Source: a virus. From it: a stretch of 28,433 bases of DNA. Location of the stretch: positions 1-28,433 of the IMG/VR virus record IMGVR_UViG_3300032282_006264. One strand, given 5' to 3'. The notes under the pieces are model-generated. The model did no database searches. It saw nothing but the letters and a program-made list of their open reading frames with translations, and had not been told where the DNA came from. Both the position numbers and the translations under genes were made by a program. Below are positions 17,880-24,048 of this stretch, in pieces (the first letter of the stretch is position 1; each line of letters opens with the position of its first letter).

Positions 17880-18275
17880 TCATATAACTATCATGTCGTA
17901 CCGAAGGCGCCTTCGATACTCCAACGCCGCTTCATCATACTCATCTCGTTCCGCGACTTTCTTAACGAGATGGACCTTAATACCCGATCCGGCAAAGCTC
18001 TTGATGTTTAGCAAGGTGTCGATTCGGTTTGAAATTTGTCCTAACTCAGTTGTTCCGGCAGAGGAAACTACCAAAACTTCTATGCTGGGCTTGTTAATCC
18101 CAAATCCTACTTCCGTCACCCCTGCTTCTACCGAGATCTTCACGGCTGGCAAGGCAGTTCGAACTGTTGCGGTGATCGGGTAAATCTTCTTGTCGCCGCT
18201 AGTTCCCCCAAGCAGGTTTTGCAATGAAGCATCCCCGCCCAGTCGACCAAACAACGTTTCGTAGATTCCGTTCAC
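17880..18275 (-). CDS. Tail completion / head-tail joining protein (DUF3168-like)
   Basis: The 131-residue product begins at GTG 18275. No ATG is available in frame upstream before the stop of the previous gene. The N-terminus NGIYETLFGRLGGDASLQNLLGG, then IYPITATVRTALPAVKIS, and the C-terminal RRLRYDMIVI follow the layout of DUF3168-type tail terminator proteins (lambda U-like/gp17-like). These cap the tail and join it to the head. The next gene is the major tail protein, as expected. There is no Shine-Dalgarno sequence; instead a TAATAT hexamer lies 7 bases before the start, suggesting a leaderless transcript. The stop overlaps the region carrying the major tail protein ribosome site. The assignment rests on sequence pattern and position. 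Confidence 0.65.
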   Translation of the reverse strand: MNGIYETLFGRLGGDASLQNLLGGTSGDKKIYPITATVRTALPAVKISVEAGVTEVGFGINKPSIEVLVVSSAGTTELGQISNRIDTLLNIKSFAGSGIKVHLVKKVAERDEYDEAALEYRRRLRYDMIVI

Positions 18276-18282
18276 GTAATTG

Positions 18283-18288
18283 ATATTA
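18283..18288 (-). promoter_or_regulatory. Possible -10 element of a leaderless promoter for the tail completion gene
   Basis: TAATAT on the minus strand is followed by CAATTAC and then the GTG start at 18275. Transcription from this -10 would begin at or next to the start codon. The gene has no Shine-Dalgarno sequence. No good -35 is seen, as is common for such promoters. Confidence 0.35.
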
Positions 18289-18317
18289 CTCGAGATGCAT
18301 GCTGAGGCAAGTGGATA

Positions 18318-18776
18318 CTATTCTACGGGGTTTCCATCATCCTCCCAGGAGCCGTACATAACCGCTCGAGGATGGAGCGGCAGTGGGCTAAATTCCCTGA
18401 GTGCGCAGTCCCTTATGCGGCAAAAACGATCCCCGAGGCTGCAGCTACCGCACATCCTGTCGATTGCCTTTTGACGCACCTTTAGTTGTCGCAGCGTATT
18501 TGAATCGCTCTTCATAGTGGTTGCATTTTTGCAAGAATCACAAGTGCAACCAAGCTCGTCAGTGGAAATCCCAACGGACTCTAGAGCCTTTTGCGGGATT
18601 GTCCTTGTTCCCGCCATCCAGTGGGAAACCGAAGATACGCTGTAGCCAGTTCGCTTTGACCACGTGTGAGCAAAGGCAATCATGCTCATGTTTCCAGACT
18701 CTTTTTCAAGCTTGAGCTGGAACTCTCTCCGCGGTCCGTCTGGCGATAGCTTTACCCAGTACATAGAATCCTTCAT
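18318..18776 (-). CDS. Small protein with HTH-like N-terminus and C-terminal cysteine cluster
   Basis: The 152-residue product starts at ATG 18776 with a strong AAGGAGG ribosome site. Residues about 34-70 (AFAHTWSKRTGYSVSSVSHW and on to a GIS) look like a Cro-type helix-turn-helix. Seven cysteines follow: C77, C79, C82, then C109, C112, C119 and C124 in CGSCSLGDRFCRIRDC. The second cluster resembles the zinc-binding CxxCxxG..CxxxxC motif seen in small phage proteins of unknown role. It is probably a DNA-binding regulator, but I do not recognise a named family. It lies next to an HNH endonuclease and before the tail block, away from any early-gene region. Confidence 0.6.
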   Translation of the reverse strand: MKDSMYWVKLSPDGPRREFQLKLEKESGNMSMIAFAHTWSKRTGYSVSSVSHWMAGTRTIPQKALESVGISTDELGCTCDSCKNATTMKSDSNTLRQLKVRQKAIDRMCGSCSLGDRFCRIRDCALREFSPLPLHPRAVMYGSWEDDGNPVE

Positions 18777-18799
18777 GGACCCTCCTTCTGGGGGAGATT

Positions 18800-19252
18800 C
18801 TAAGGCCTAGCGCCTGGATTTGCAACTGGATCCATGCGTCCGCCATAGTACTTGCAAGTGCGGCATTCTCGGTCGCCGTTCTTTCTCCAGTAAGTGTTGC
18901 CCCAAGTATACTCATGTCCGTGATTGCAATGGGTAGCTCGCAATTTTCCAGCGTCGCCACGACGGGTGTTCATTCTTGGGGTGACAACTTCCAAGTGCTG
19001 TAGGTTGACACACTTCCTATTTCTACACAAGTGGTCAATCTGAAGACCTTTTGGAACTGCCTCGCGGGCGGTCTCGTAATGCCAACGGTGGGCATTGATC
19101 TTTTTTCCAGTTTCAGACTTAAATGCGCCGTAGCCCGATGGGTCAAGCGCTCCGGTCCATTCCCAGCAGCCAGATTCAACCTGATTTACGTAGCGCATAA
19201 AGCGCATCAGTGGGTCAGTCTTCGGCCTACCTCTTTTTGTAACTTGTTCCAT
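18800..19252 (-). CDS. HNH homing-type endonuclease
   Basis: The 150-residue product carries an HNH core: CWEWTG at 29-34, an AHRWHYE segment at 54-60, then IDHLCRNRKCVN at 72-83 with catalytic-type D73-H74, C76, C81 and N83, followed by H86. A second zinc-ribbon-like part has H108-C109, H113, C130 and C133 (RECRTC), common in phage free-standing HNH endonucleases (HNH_3 type). Such enzymes cut or nick DNA and mostly act as mobile homing genes, or occasionally help packaging. There is no intein or intron sign around it. It lacks a Shine-Dalgarno sequence but has TATGAT six bases before the ATG. Its place between lysis-type and tail genes fits a mobile insertion. Confidence 0.9.
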   Translation of the reverse strand: MEQVTKRGRPKTDPLMRFMRYVNQVESGCWEWTGALDPSGYGAFKSETGKKINAHRWHYETAREAVPKGLQIDHLCRNRKCVNLQHLEVVTPRMNTRRGDAGKLRATHCNHGHEYTWGNTYWRKNGDRECRTCKYYGGRMDPVANPGARP

Positions 19253-19258
19253 AAGAGC

Positions 19259-19264
19259 ATCATA
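19259..19264 (-). promoter_or_regulatory. Possible extended -10 element of a leaderless promoter for the HNH gene
   Basis: The minus strand reads TGC TATGAT, then GCTCTT, then the ATG at 19252. TGnTATGAT is close to an extended -10 consensus, and the distance puts transcription start at the initiation codon. No convincing -35 or ribosome site is present. Confidence 0.4.
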
Positions 19265-19300
19265 GCAGGCAGGTCAAGCAGATTGGTTCTACGAACCTCT

Positions 19301-19528
19301 CTACTCTTCGCGAAGTCGAATTGGCATAGTGACAAGCCAAGCAATCGTTAGCCACATTAATATAGAGCCAACAAAGTTTCTAGTATCTCCATCCGGCAAG
19401 ACAATCCAACCAACCAAAAGTCCAAATATTGTCCACGATTGAGATACCAGCTCGTTGATAACATCCCTGACGCTTGGGCGCCACTTAATAATGTTTTTTG
19501 CGATTGCCACAACAGCTTCTCTATTCAT
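19301..19528 (-). CDS. Holin candidate, small two-TM protein
   Basis: The 75-residue product starts at ATG 19528. I chose this start because GAGGAG lies 5 bases upstream; it overlaps the end of the preceding gene by 8 bases. The N-terminal 30 residues are charged and amphipathic, followed by two hydrophobic segments, about 33-45 (TIFGLLVGWIVLP) and 52-68 (FVGSILMWLTIAWLVTM), with a short DGDTR turn between them and a basic/acidic tail RLREE. This is the layout of class II holins, which permeabilise the membrane at lysis. The neighbouring XhlA-like one-TM protein supports a lysis role. No endolysin is visible nearby, so the name remains tentative. Confidence 0.55.
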   Translation of the reverse strand: MNREAVVAIAKNIIKWRPSVRDVINELVSQSWTIFGLLVGWIVLPDGDTRNFVGSILMWLTIAWLVTMPIRLREE

Positions 19529-20786
19529 CTTTGCTCCTCGGCCCCTTTGGGCCATTATTACTTCCTTCCGGACCCTTTGGCCCGTTATTATTTCCGCCAG
19601 ACCTCGCTCCCGCAACCATGGATGCCATAGCTGCAGATTGAGCAATCTGAGAAAGAATTACTGACGCTACAATTGTCTGTCGCGATTCTTGCCTCTGTTC
19701 TTCGCTTATATCGTTTCCAAGATTCCCAACAAAGGCCGCCGCCCTGCCGGGCGCCTCAAAGACAGCTTGTGCCGTTTCGGCAACTGCCTGAGCGGCCTCA
19801 CCAATTGCTCCAGATACGACCTCTAATGCCTGTCCAACAGTTTCCGCAACTGCCATTACGGCAGACTGCACAGGGGACTCCGTTGACTCAGGAGAAGGAA
19901 CAGAGCTGGGATCAGGAGATACGGCAGGATTCTCAGAAGGAATTGGCTCCACGGTTGCTTCGGGCGACGGCTGTGGTGCGGTAGTCGGGTTTGGCGTTGG
20001 TTCATTTGTTACCTCTGGGCTTGGGGTCGGCTCGATTGTCGACTCCGGGCTTTGGGTTGCGATGGGATACGGTGGCGTGTCGGTTGGCGATGGGCTTGGG
20101 GTTGGCATTGGGGTTTGTGTTGGCTCGGGCGTTGGGGATGGCTCTATAGAAGGCCCTGGGGTAGGGCTAGGAGCAACGCTGGGGCTGGGGGTTGGCTCTG
20201 GCGTGGGGCTGGGGGTTGGCTCTGGCGTGGGGCTGGGGGTTGGCTCTGGATTGCAATTAGGATTATTGCTAGTAGGGGGGCATACCACAGGCGGGCCAAC
20301 AATCCAAGAAGTGTTTGTAATTGTAAGGATTCCTACCCCGCAGCATGAATCTACTGACATGATCCGAAACCCAAACGCGCCGCCGGATGTTACGTAAACC
20401 TCAACCACACCGTTTTGCTGGTGCGGATCTGCCTGCACCTTCCATTGAGCAAGATCAACCCATTCGCCACCAAGAAGCATTTGCGCTTGATCGTAATAAA
20501 CTCCGTCAGTTGTAAAGTATGACCAGTTAAACGAAACAGATTCACCCAAAGAGGAATCTGTTGTAATTCCGGTAACGGTGTTTTCCCATGGCTGACCTGG
20601 CCCTGGGTTATCAGATCCGTAGATGACAATTGACCCATCCCCAAGCTCTATTGAGCCGTTAGAGTCAATCTGTTGATCCCACTGCCCCGCATCGTCAAGG
20701 GCAAATACGGGCGAGATCAAATAAGAAAAAAGTATTGCGTATATGAAAGCAATGAAAATGAGTGGAGCTATGGCAAGCTTATTCAT
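19521..20786 (-). CDS. Secreted protein: beta-sandwich, Pro/Thr-rich stalk, hydrophobic C-terminal region
   Basis: The 421-residue product starts at ATG 20786, which overlaps the previous stop (TAATG). An upstream in-frame ATG at 20810 would bury the signal peptide. Residues 1-29 form a clear signal peptide ending VFA. Residues about 30-165 look like an extracellular beta-sandwich (VSFNWSYFTTDG, GFRIMSVDSCCGVG). Residues about 175-310 are a stalk of PEPTPSPT repeats and looser Pro/Ser/Thr/Glu-rich sequence. Residues about 315-390 are Ala-rich and hydrophobic to amphipathic, with a segment TIVASVILSQIAQSAAMASM. The tail is Gly/Asn/Pro-rich, with NNGPKGP present twice. I do not recognise a family. 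It is likely exported through or onto the host envelope. Coupling to a lysis-like gene on each side suggests an envelope function at lysis or superinfection exclusion, or a host-derived surface protein. Confidence 0.7.
   Translation of the reverse strand: MNKLAIAPLIFIAFIYAILFSYLISPVFALDDAGQWDQQIDSNGSIELGDGSIVIYGSDNPGPGQPWENTVTGITTDSSLGESVSFNWSYFTTDGVYYDQAQMLLGGEWVDLAQWKVQADPHQQNGVVEVYVTSGGAFGFRIMSVDSCCGVGILTITNTSWIVGPPVVCPPTSNNPNCNPEPTPSPTPEPTPSPTPEPTPSPSVAPSPTPGPSIEPSPTPEPTQTPMPTPSPSPTDTPPYPIATQSPESTIEPTPSPEVTNEPTPNPTTAPQPSPEATVEPIPSENPAVSPDPSSVPSPESTESPVQSAVMAVAETVGQALEVVSGAIGEAAQAVAETAQAVFEAPGRAAAFVGNLGNDISEEQRQESRQTIVASVILSQIAQSAAMASMVAGARSGGNNNGPKGPEGSNNGPKGPRSKDE
20179..20250 (-). repeat. 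24-bp tandem repeat encoding PEPTPSPT
   Basis: Three nearly identical 24-base units (20179-20202, 20203-20226, 20227-20250) differ only at the ends. On the plus strand the unit is GGGGCTGGGGGTTGGCTCTG plus flanking bases. They encode the regular part of the Pro/Thr-rich stalk and are a likely site of copy-number change by slippage. Confidence 0.9.
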
Positions 20787-20971
20787 TACTTTCCTTGATT
20801 GGAAAGCCAAACGATCAGGCTGCTTATTCCGGTGATGCCAAAAATACCAATAACAAATTTTGCCAGTCGGTACGCGCCGCGAGTTTCTGCCATTTCTATG
20901 CGCATTGCAGAAAGATCGTCGTCAATTTTATCAAGGCGCTGAAGAATCTGATCGATGTTGTTTGCGGTCAT
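20786..20971 (-). CDS. XhlA-like one-TM protein with N-terminal coiled coil
   Basis: The 61-residue product has a heptad-like N-terminal half (IDQILQRLDKIDDDLSAMRIEMAETR) and one hydrophobic helix (FVIGIFGITGISSLIVWL) near the C-terminus. This is the layout of XhlA/hemolysin-type phage proteins that assist holins at the membrane. ATG 20971 has AAAGGA about 9 bases upstream. Its stop TAA shares a base with the start of the secreted protein gene, so the two are translationally coupled. The family name is by architecture only. Confidence 0.55.
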   Translation of the reverse strand: MTANNIDQILQRLDKIDDDLSAMRIEMAETRGAYRLAKFVIGIFGITGISSLIVWLSNQGK

Positions 20972-21054
20972 GCAGCACCATCCTTTATGTGGATGAATTT
21001 ACAGCTGCACTATATGTTGTGTAATGATTTAACGCAACAGATTATCGATCTACG

Positions 21055-21225
21055 TTATCCTTTTCGCGCCCAGCCTTCTCCACGATAAAAAATCTCGGAA
21101 GCGGAAACGATTTTTCGTAATTCCCCGCCGCATTTTTCATGAAATTTCTTTGAGTCATCTGACATTGAATGCATAATCTCAATAAGCTTTGAGCATTCCT
21201 TGCAAATGTATTCGTATACTGGCAT
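21055..21225 (-). CDS. FmdB-like zinc-ribbon protein (56 residues)
   Basis: This short gene starts at ATG 21225, overlapping the previous stop TAA by one base. MPVYEYICKECSKLIEI is the characteristic N-terminus of FmdB-type putative regulatory proteins. C8 and C11 form the first zinc knuckle. The second pair, normally CxxC, is here HEKC (H29 and C32), followed by GGELRKIVSAS and a GEGW ending, as in the family. The function of phage copies is unknown; a small metal-binding regulator or adaptor is likely. It belongs to the same tight gene run as the 46-residue protein and glycosyltransferase upstream. Confidence 0.75.
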   Translation of the reverse strand: MPVYEYICKECSKLIEIMHSMSDDSKKFHEKCGGELRKIVSASEIFYRGEGWARKG

Positions 21226-21365
21226 TATTTTTCTTTTGAAGCTGAAAGCTCTTCGATCTGCGTCTTTTGCTTTTCTATTTTTTCACGCAAAATATCAACT
21301 TGCAAAACAAGAGATCCTATTTTCTTTAAAAGGTCGTCTATGGTAATATTTTCGCCGTCGTTCAC
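21225..21365 (-). CDS. 46-residue coiled-coil protein
   Basis: This short gene begins at GTG 21365 with a perfect GGAGG 7 bases upstream, inside the last codons of the glycosyltransferase gene. Its TAA overlaps the ATG of the FmdB-like gene. The protein (start MNDGENITIDDLLKKIG, end SASKEK) is one charged heptad-type helix with Leu/Ile every 3-4 residues. The function is not recognisable. The strong ribosome site and the coupling on both sides support it as a real gene. Confidence 0.7.
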   Translation of the reverse strand: MNDGENITIDDLLKKIGSLVLQVDILREKIEKQKTQIEELSASKEK

Positions 21366-21368
21366 TTT

Positions 21369-22574
21369 TTAACCTCCTTTATTGCTCTTCGTAATTTCTG
21401 AAATACGATTCCCGATCTCTTCAAGGGTCGGCTTCCAGTGATTCTGAAATACATACTCAGTAGTATACCCCTTGGCAAATTCAATCGCCTTACTCCTCAG
21501 CATATCTCTGCTGGTTTTGCTGCCCTTGGAAAAGTATGATTTATTAAGGGCATCAATAATACCATCTACACTGGGCACTTTCCACCACCCGGTCTGGTAC
21601 TCATCCCACTCCTCTTGCCCCTCCACAACCCATCCTGATCCAACTAGCTCTGGCTGGGCAGTCCAGTTTGTCACAATAATGGGGACGCCACATGCTTGTG
21701 CTTCTATTACCGGAATCCCAAATCCTTCTCCTCGAGAGGTCATAAGCAACACGTCTGAGGCTGAATACATCTTCGCAAGGGCTGTTGCCTCAAGCCCCTG
21801 GCGGAATGCAAACTGATCAACAACCCTGATGCGGTCCTGGGGGGCACCAAATGATTCTACCAGTCGTGCAATATTGACCCCGTCAGCAATTCCGCTTGTA
21901 TCGGAGTGGATGTAAAGATACGCGTCTGTGCGCTTCTTGGCAAACTCCGACCATGCAAGAATCATCTCTGGCCAGCACTTGCGTATTGGTGTCCTGCCCT
22001 TGTTGGCCGAGTTAATAATCGTCAAGTGTGCATCTTCAGGGACCCCAATCTGACTTCTGATATCCTCCTCAATTGGGCGGAAAATATCAGGGTTGAATGA
22101 GTGCGGAGCGTAAAAGATGCGATCCCTCTCAATGCCAGCCTCAAGCATTTGCTGTTCCCCAAACTTGCTCATAGCAAGGGCCCATCGGAAATCCTTGGCG
22201 CGATCAAACCATGCCTTAACGCCACTCGGAATCACGCGATGGTCAATGGGAACCCACGAGAGTATCGGGAATGTATCCCACTCTGGTGATGTATATACCC
22301 AGACGTCGTAAAGCGTAATGCCAAGTCCAGGGATATCTGTATTTTGATTAATCCACGATCTGATCTGTATCGGAGTCATATCATTGCTATACGTCTCCAT
22401 GCCCGAGCCCATGATCGTAATTCCTTCAAACTGGACACTTGATCCAGCAAGGCCATAGTTCGCCATGATGGCAACTTCGTGGCCGTCCTTCGCGAGGCGG
22501 TAGGCAACCTCCTTTGTCTGAACGCCATATCCACTTGGTGTCCAGGGAGCATTAGATGTCCAGCCGATTCTCAT
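21369..22574 (-). CDS. Glycosyltransferase, GT4 family (GT-B fold)
   Basis: The 401-residue product starts at ATG 22574 with GGGGG just upstream. It begins MRIGWTSNAPWTPSGYGVQT, with the Gly-rich acceptor-side loop and a following helix (VAYRLAKDGHEVAIM). The C-terminal half carries SRGEGFGIPVIEAQACGVP, with the family's E-x7-E pair at E283 and E291, and an earlier NKGRTPIRK phosphate-binding segment. It would transfer a sugar from a nucleotide-activated donor in the cytoplasm. The target is unknown: it might glycosylate a phage fibre, the Ser/Thr-rich secreted protein, or a host surface polymer to change adsorption. Length and motifs are complete, so it should be active. The stop overlaps the next gene's ribosome site. 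Confidence 0.9.
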   Translation of the reverse strand: MRIGWTSNAPWTPSGYGVQTKEVAYRLAKDGHEVAIMANYGLAGSSVQFEGITIMGSGMETYSNDMTPIQIRSWINQNTDIPGLGITLYDVWVYTSPEWDTFPILSWVPIDHRVIPSGVKAWFDRAKDFRWALAMSKFGEQQMLEAGIERDRIFYAPHSFNPDIFRPIEEDIRSQIGVPEDAHLTIINSANKGRTPIRKCWPEMILAWSEFAKKRTDAYLYIHSDTSGIADGVNIARLVESFGAPQDRIRVVDQFAFRQGLEATALAKMYSASDVLLMTSRGEGFGIPVIEAQACGVPIIVTNWTAQPELVGSGWVVEGQEEWDEYQTGWWKVPSVDGIIDALNKSYFSKGSKTSRDMLRSKAIEFAKGYTTEYVFQNHWKPTLEEIGNRISEITKSNKGG

Positions 22575-22582
22575 AGCACCCC

Positions 22583-23038
22583 CTACGCCTGCTTGCCAAA
22601 CTTTGCCAACATTGCCTCGTTGAACTCAGCGCTACCAACCCAATGCATTCCACCCTCAATCTTCCACATGATATTTCGGTTGTTTGCAACTGCATACTTT
22701 ATTGCCCAGCTGAGGATTTCGGATGGCAGCTTGTTTCCGGCTTCGTTTACTCTGATCGCTGACATCCCAGCAACCTGGGAGTCATCAATAATAACCCCAG
22801 AAAGAGATGGCTTGATCCATTCTGGGGTTTCAGGGTCGCTCATCCATAGGCATTTGTAGGTCTGACATGGCTCCTTAGGGCGATCATTATAGATAGAACA
22901 ACCTACTCCTGGCTTAGCAAAGTGGCACGGAGATCCTGCGAACATGCTCTTCCCGTAGATCGTTGCCTCAAGGTAACCCTCGCAGCACTTAGTGCAGTCG
23001 CCGCAAGAACGCTCTTGGAGCATTGGGATCTCAATCAT
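22583..23038 (-). CDS. CxxCxxCC-domain metal-binding protein (YkgJ-like)
   Basis: The 151-residue product starts at ATG 23038, sharing a base with the stop of the gene before it (TAATG). Cysteines at 12, 15, 18 and 19 form CGDCTKCC, followed by C38, C47, C58 and C63 (CxxxxC at the end), with YNDRP between. This is the zinc/iron-chelating CxxCxxCC domain family (YkgJ, related to flagellin lysine methylase FliB). The biochemical role of stand-alone members is unknown. The C-terminal half (about 70-151) is an unrecognised extension containing GGMHWVGSAEFNEAM. It sits between a DUF6065-like gene and the glycosyltransferase, so a role in modifying virion proteins is possible but unproven. Confidence 0.8.
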   Translation of the reverse strand: MIEIPMLQERSCGDCTKCCEGYLEATIYGKSMFAGSPCHFAKPGVGCSIYNDRPKEPCQTYKCLWMSDPETPEWIKPSLSGVIIDDSQVAGMSAIRVNEAGNKLPSEILSWAIKYAVANNRNIMWKIEGGMHWVGSAEFNEAMLAKFGKQA

Positions 23039-23730
23039 TACTTAAACTTCTTTTTTATCCAGAATGCATGCCGATATGCAAGAAATAGCCGCGAGGAGAT
23101 TTTTGCCATTGCGGCAGATAGAAGTCCTTGGTCGGGATTGACTACTGACATCTCCCAGTCCTCGCGCTTAAACGGTACTGCTTGCAGAATTGGCGTCCCA
23201 GCGGGAATAGTTCCAGTAAAGTCCTGATCTTTCAAAACAAATGGAAGTGCTACTCGGTGATAGAAAGTGTCAGTATCCAAAATAAATGGCAACGCCGTGA
23301 AGTATTCATTTGGGTGCTGCATGGGCGGAATAAATAGCGTGGAGTAACCAAGAGGGGTTTTAAATATCCATGGGCACTCAAACTTCAGAAAGTCTCCGTG
23401 GGGCGGCTTATTGGGATGAAGTGGCGCGTGAGCTGCTGGCTGCGTGATTATTGACGGAGATCCGTCCTTCTTTGTGAAGTAACTGCCCTTTTCTCCATCG
23501 CGCTCAACAACATTATGAAAATAGTCTGTGGGTGTCGGAATGATATACCCAGCAGTGAGCGCGTCATATGTTGGCATGCACCATCGGATACTTGCAGAGA
23601 GTTCCCCGTCTGCTGGATTGCCTGTGCCTACTGGGGTTTTCATGTACCACTCTGGAAGCTTCTCAGAAGCAGGATACGGATAAAACTCGTCACTAACTTC
23701 TAAGATCTTAACGAATTCAATGTTTTTCAT
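23038..23730 (-). CDS. DUF6065-like phage protein of unknown function
   Basis: The 230-residue product starts at ATG 23730 with a strong GAGGAGG site. The mid-region FECPWIFKTPLGYSTLF (about residue 116) and later DTDTFYHRVALPFVL and IPAGTPILQAVPFKRE (about 174-190) match the pattern I associate with DUF6065, a soluble family recurrent in tailed phages. The N-terminus contains LPEWY and an IRWCMPTYDAL segment. No catalytic motif is certain. The repeated P-x-L-F and AGTPxxQxxPF phrases suggest a beta-rich fold. It is translationally coupled to the CxxCxxCC gene, implying a shared role. The family name is moderately certain; the function is unknown. Confidence 0.6.
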   Translation of the reverse strand: MKNIEFVKILEVSDEFYPYPASEKLPEWYMKTPVGTGNPADGELSASIRWCMPTYDALTAGYIIPTPTDYFHNVVERDGEKGSYFTKKDGSPSIITQPAAHAPLHPNKPPHGDFLKFECPWIFKTPLGYSTLFIPPMQHPNEYFTALPFILDTDTFYHRVALPFVLKDQDFTGTIPAGTPILQAVPFKREDWEMSVVNPDQGLLSAAMAKISSRLFLAYRHAFWIKKKFK

Positions 23731-23778
23731 TATTCCTCCTCATCGGAGGATAGTTCATTCTTGGCTGCTCGTCAAACC

Positions 23779-24048
23779 CTACTCCCAGATTGTTACAAAC
23801 CCTTCTTCAGTAGGGTCGTAGCCTGCGCATGGGGAGATATGCTCAGCCCAAGAGCCATTGTAGAAGCATCCAATATGAACCTTTTCTCCGTCAAGTTTAA
23901 TCTCATTTTCCAGATAGGCATGCTCTCCATTTGGAAGCGTTTTTGCTATTGCGTTTAGGTAACCCCATGGGTACGGTGGCTCCCCGTCAGCAACAAGCCT
24001 AGCCAGAACGATGTGGTCAATATCGCAAATTATAACTATGTCAGACAT
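23779..24048 (-). CDS. Hypothetical small acidic protein
   Basis: The 89-residue product starts at ATG 24048, overlapping the stop of the third glycine-rich gene by one base (TGATG), so translation is coupled. Visible features are an N-terminal beta-like run (IVIICDIDHIVLARLV), a PPYPWGY turn, two isolated cysteines, and an acidic C-terminus (DPTEEGFVTIWE). No signal peptide or membrane segment is present. I do not recognise a family. Its place directly after the adhesin array could mean a small chaperone or accessory for the fibres, but this is only context. Confidence 0.6.
   Translation of the reverse strand: MSDIVIICDIDHIVLARLVADGEPPYPWGYLNAIAKTLPNGEHAYLENEIKLDGEKVHIGCFYNGSWAEHISPCAGYDPTEEGFVTIWE

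Noticed and set aside
19280-19300. Terminator at the GGTTC/GAACC inverted repeat after the holin candidate
   Set aside because: The stem is only 5 bp with a 3-base loop and no T-tract follows.
19529-19645. ATG 19645 as start of the holin candidate
   Set aside because: It would overlap the secreted protein gene by over 120 bases; ATG 19528 has GAGGAG right upstream.
20787-20810. ATG 20810 as start of the secreted protein
   Set aside because: It lies within the preceding gene and adds eight residues before the signal peptide; ATG 20786 overlaps the stop as TAATG.
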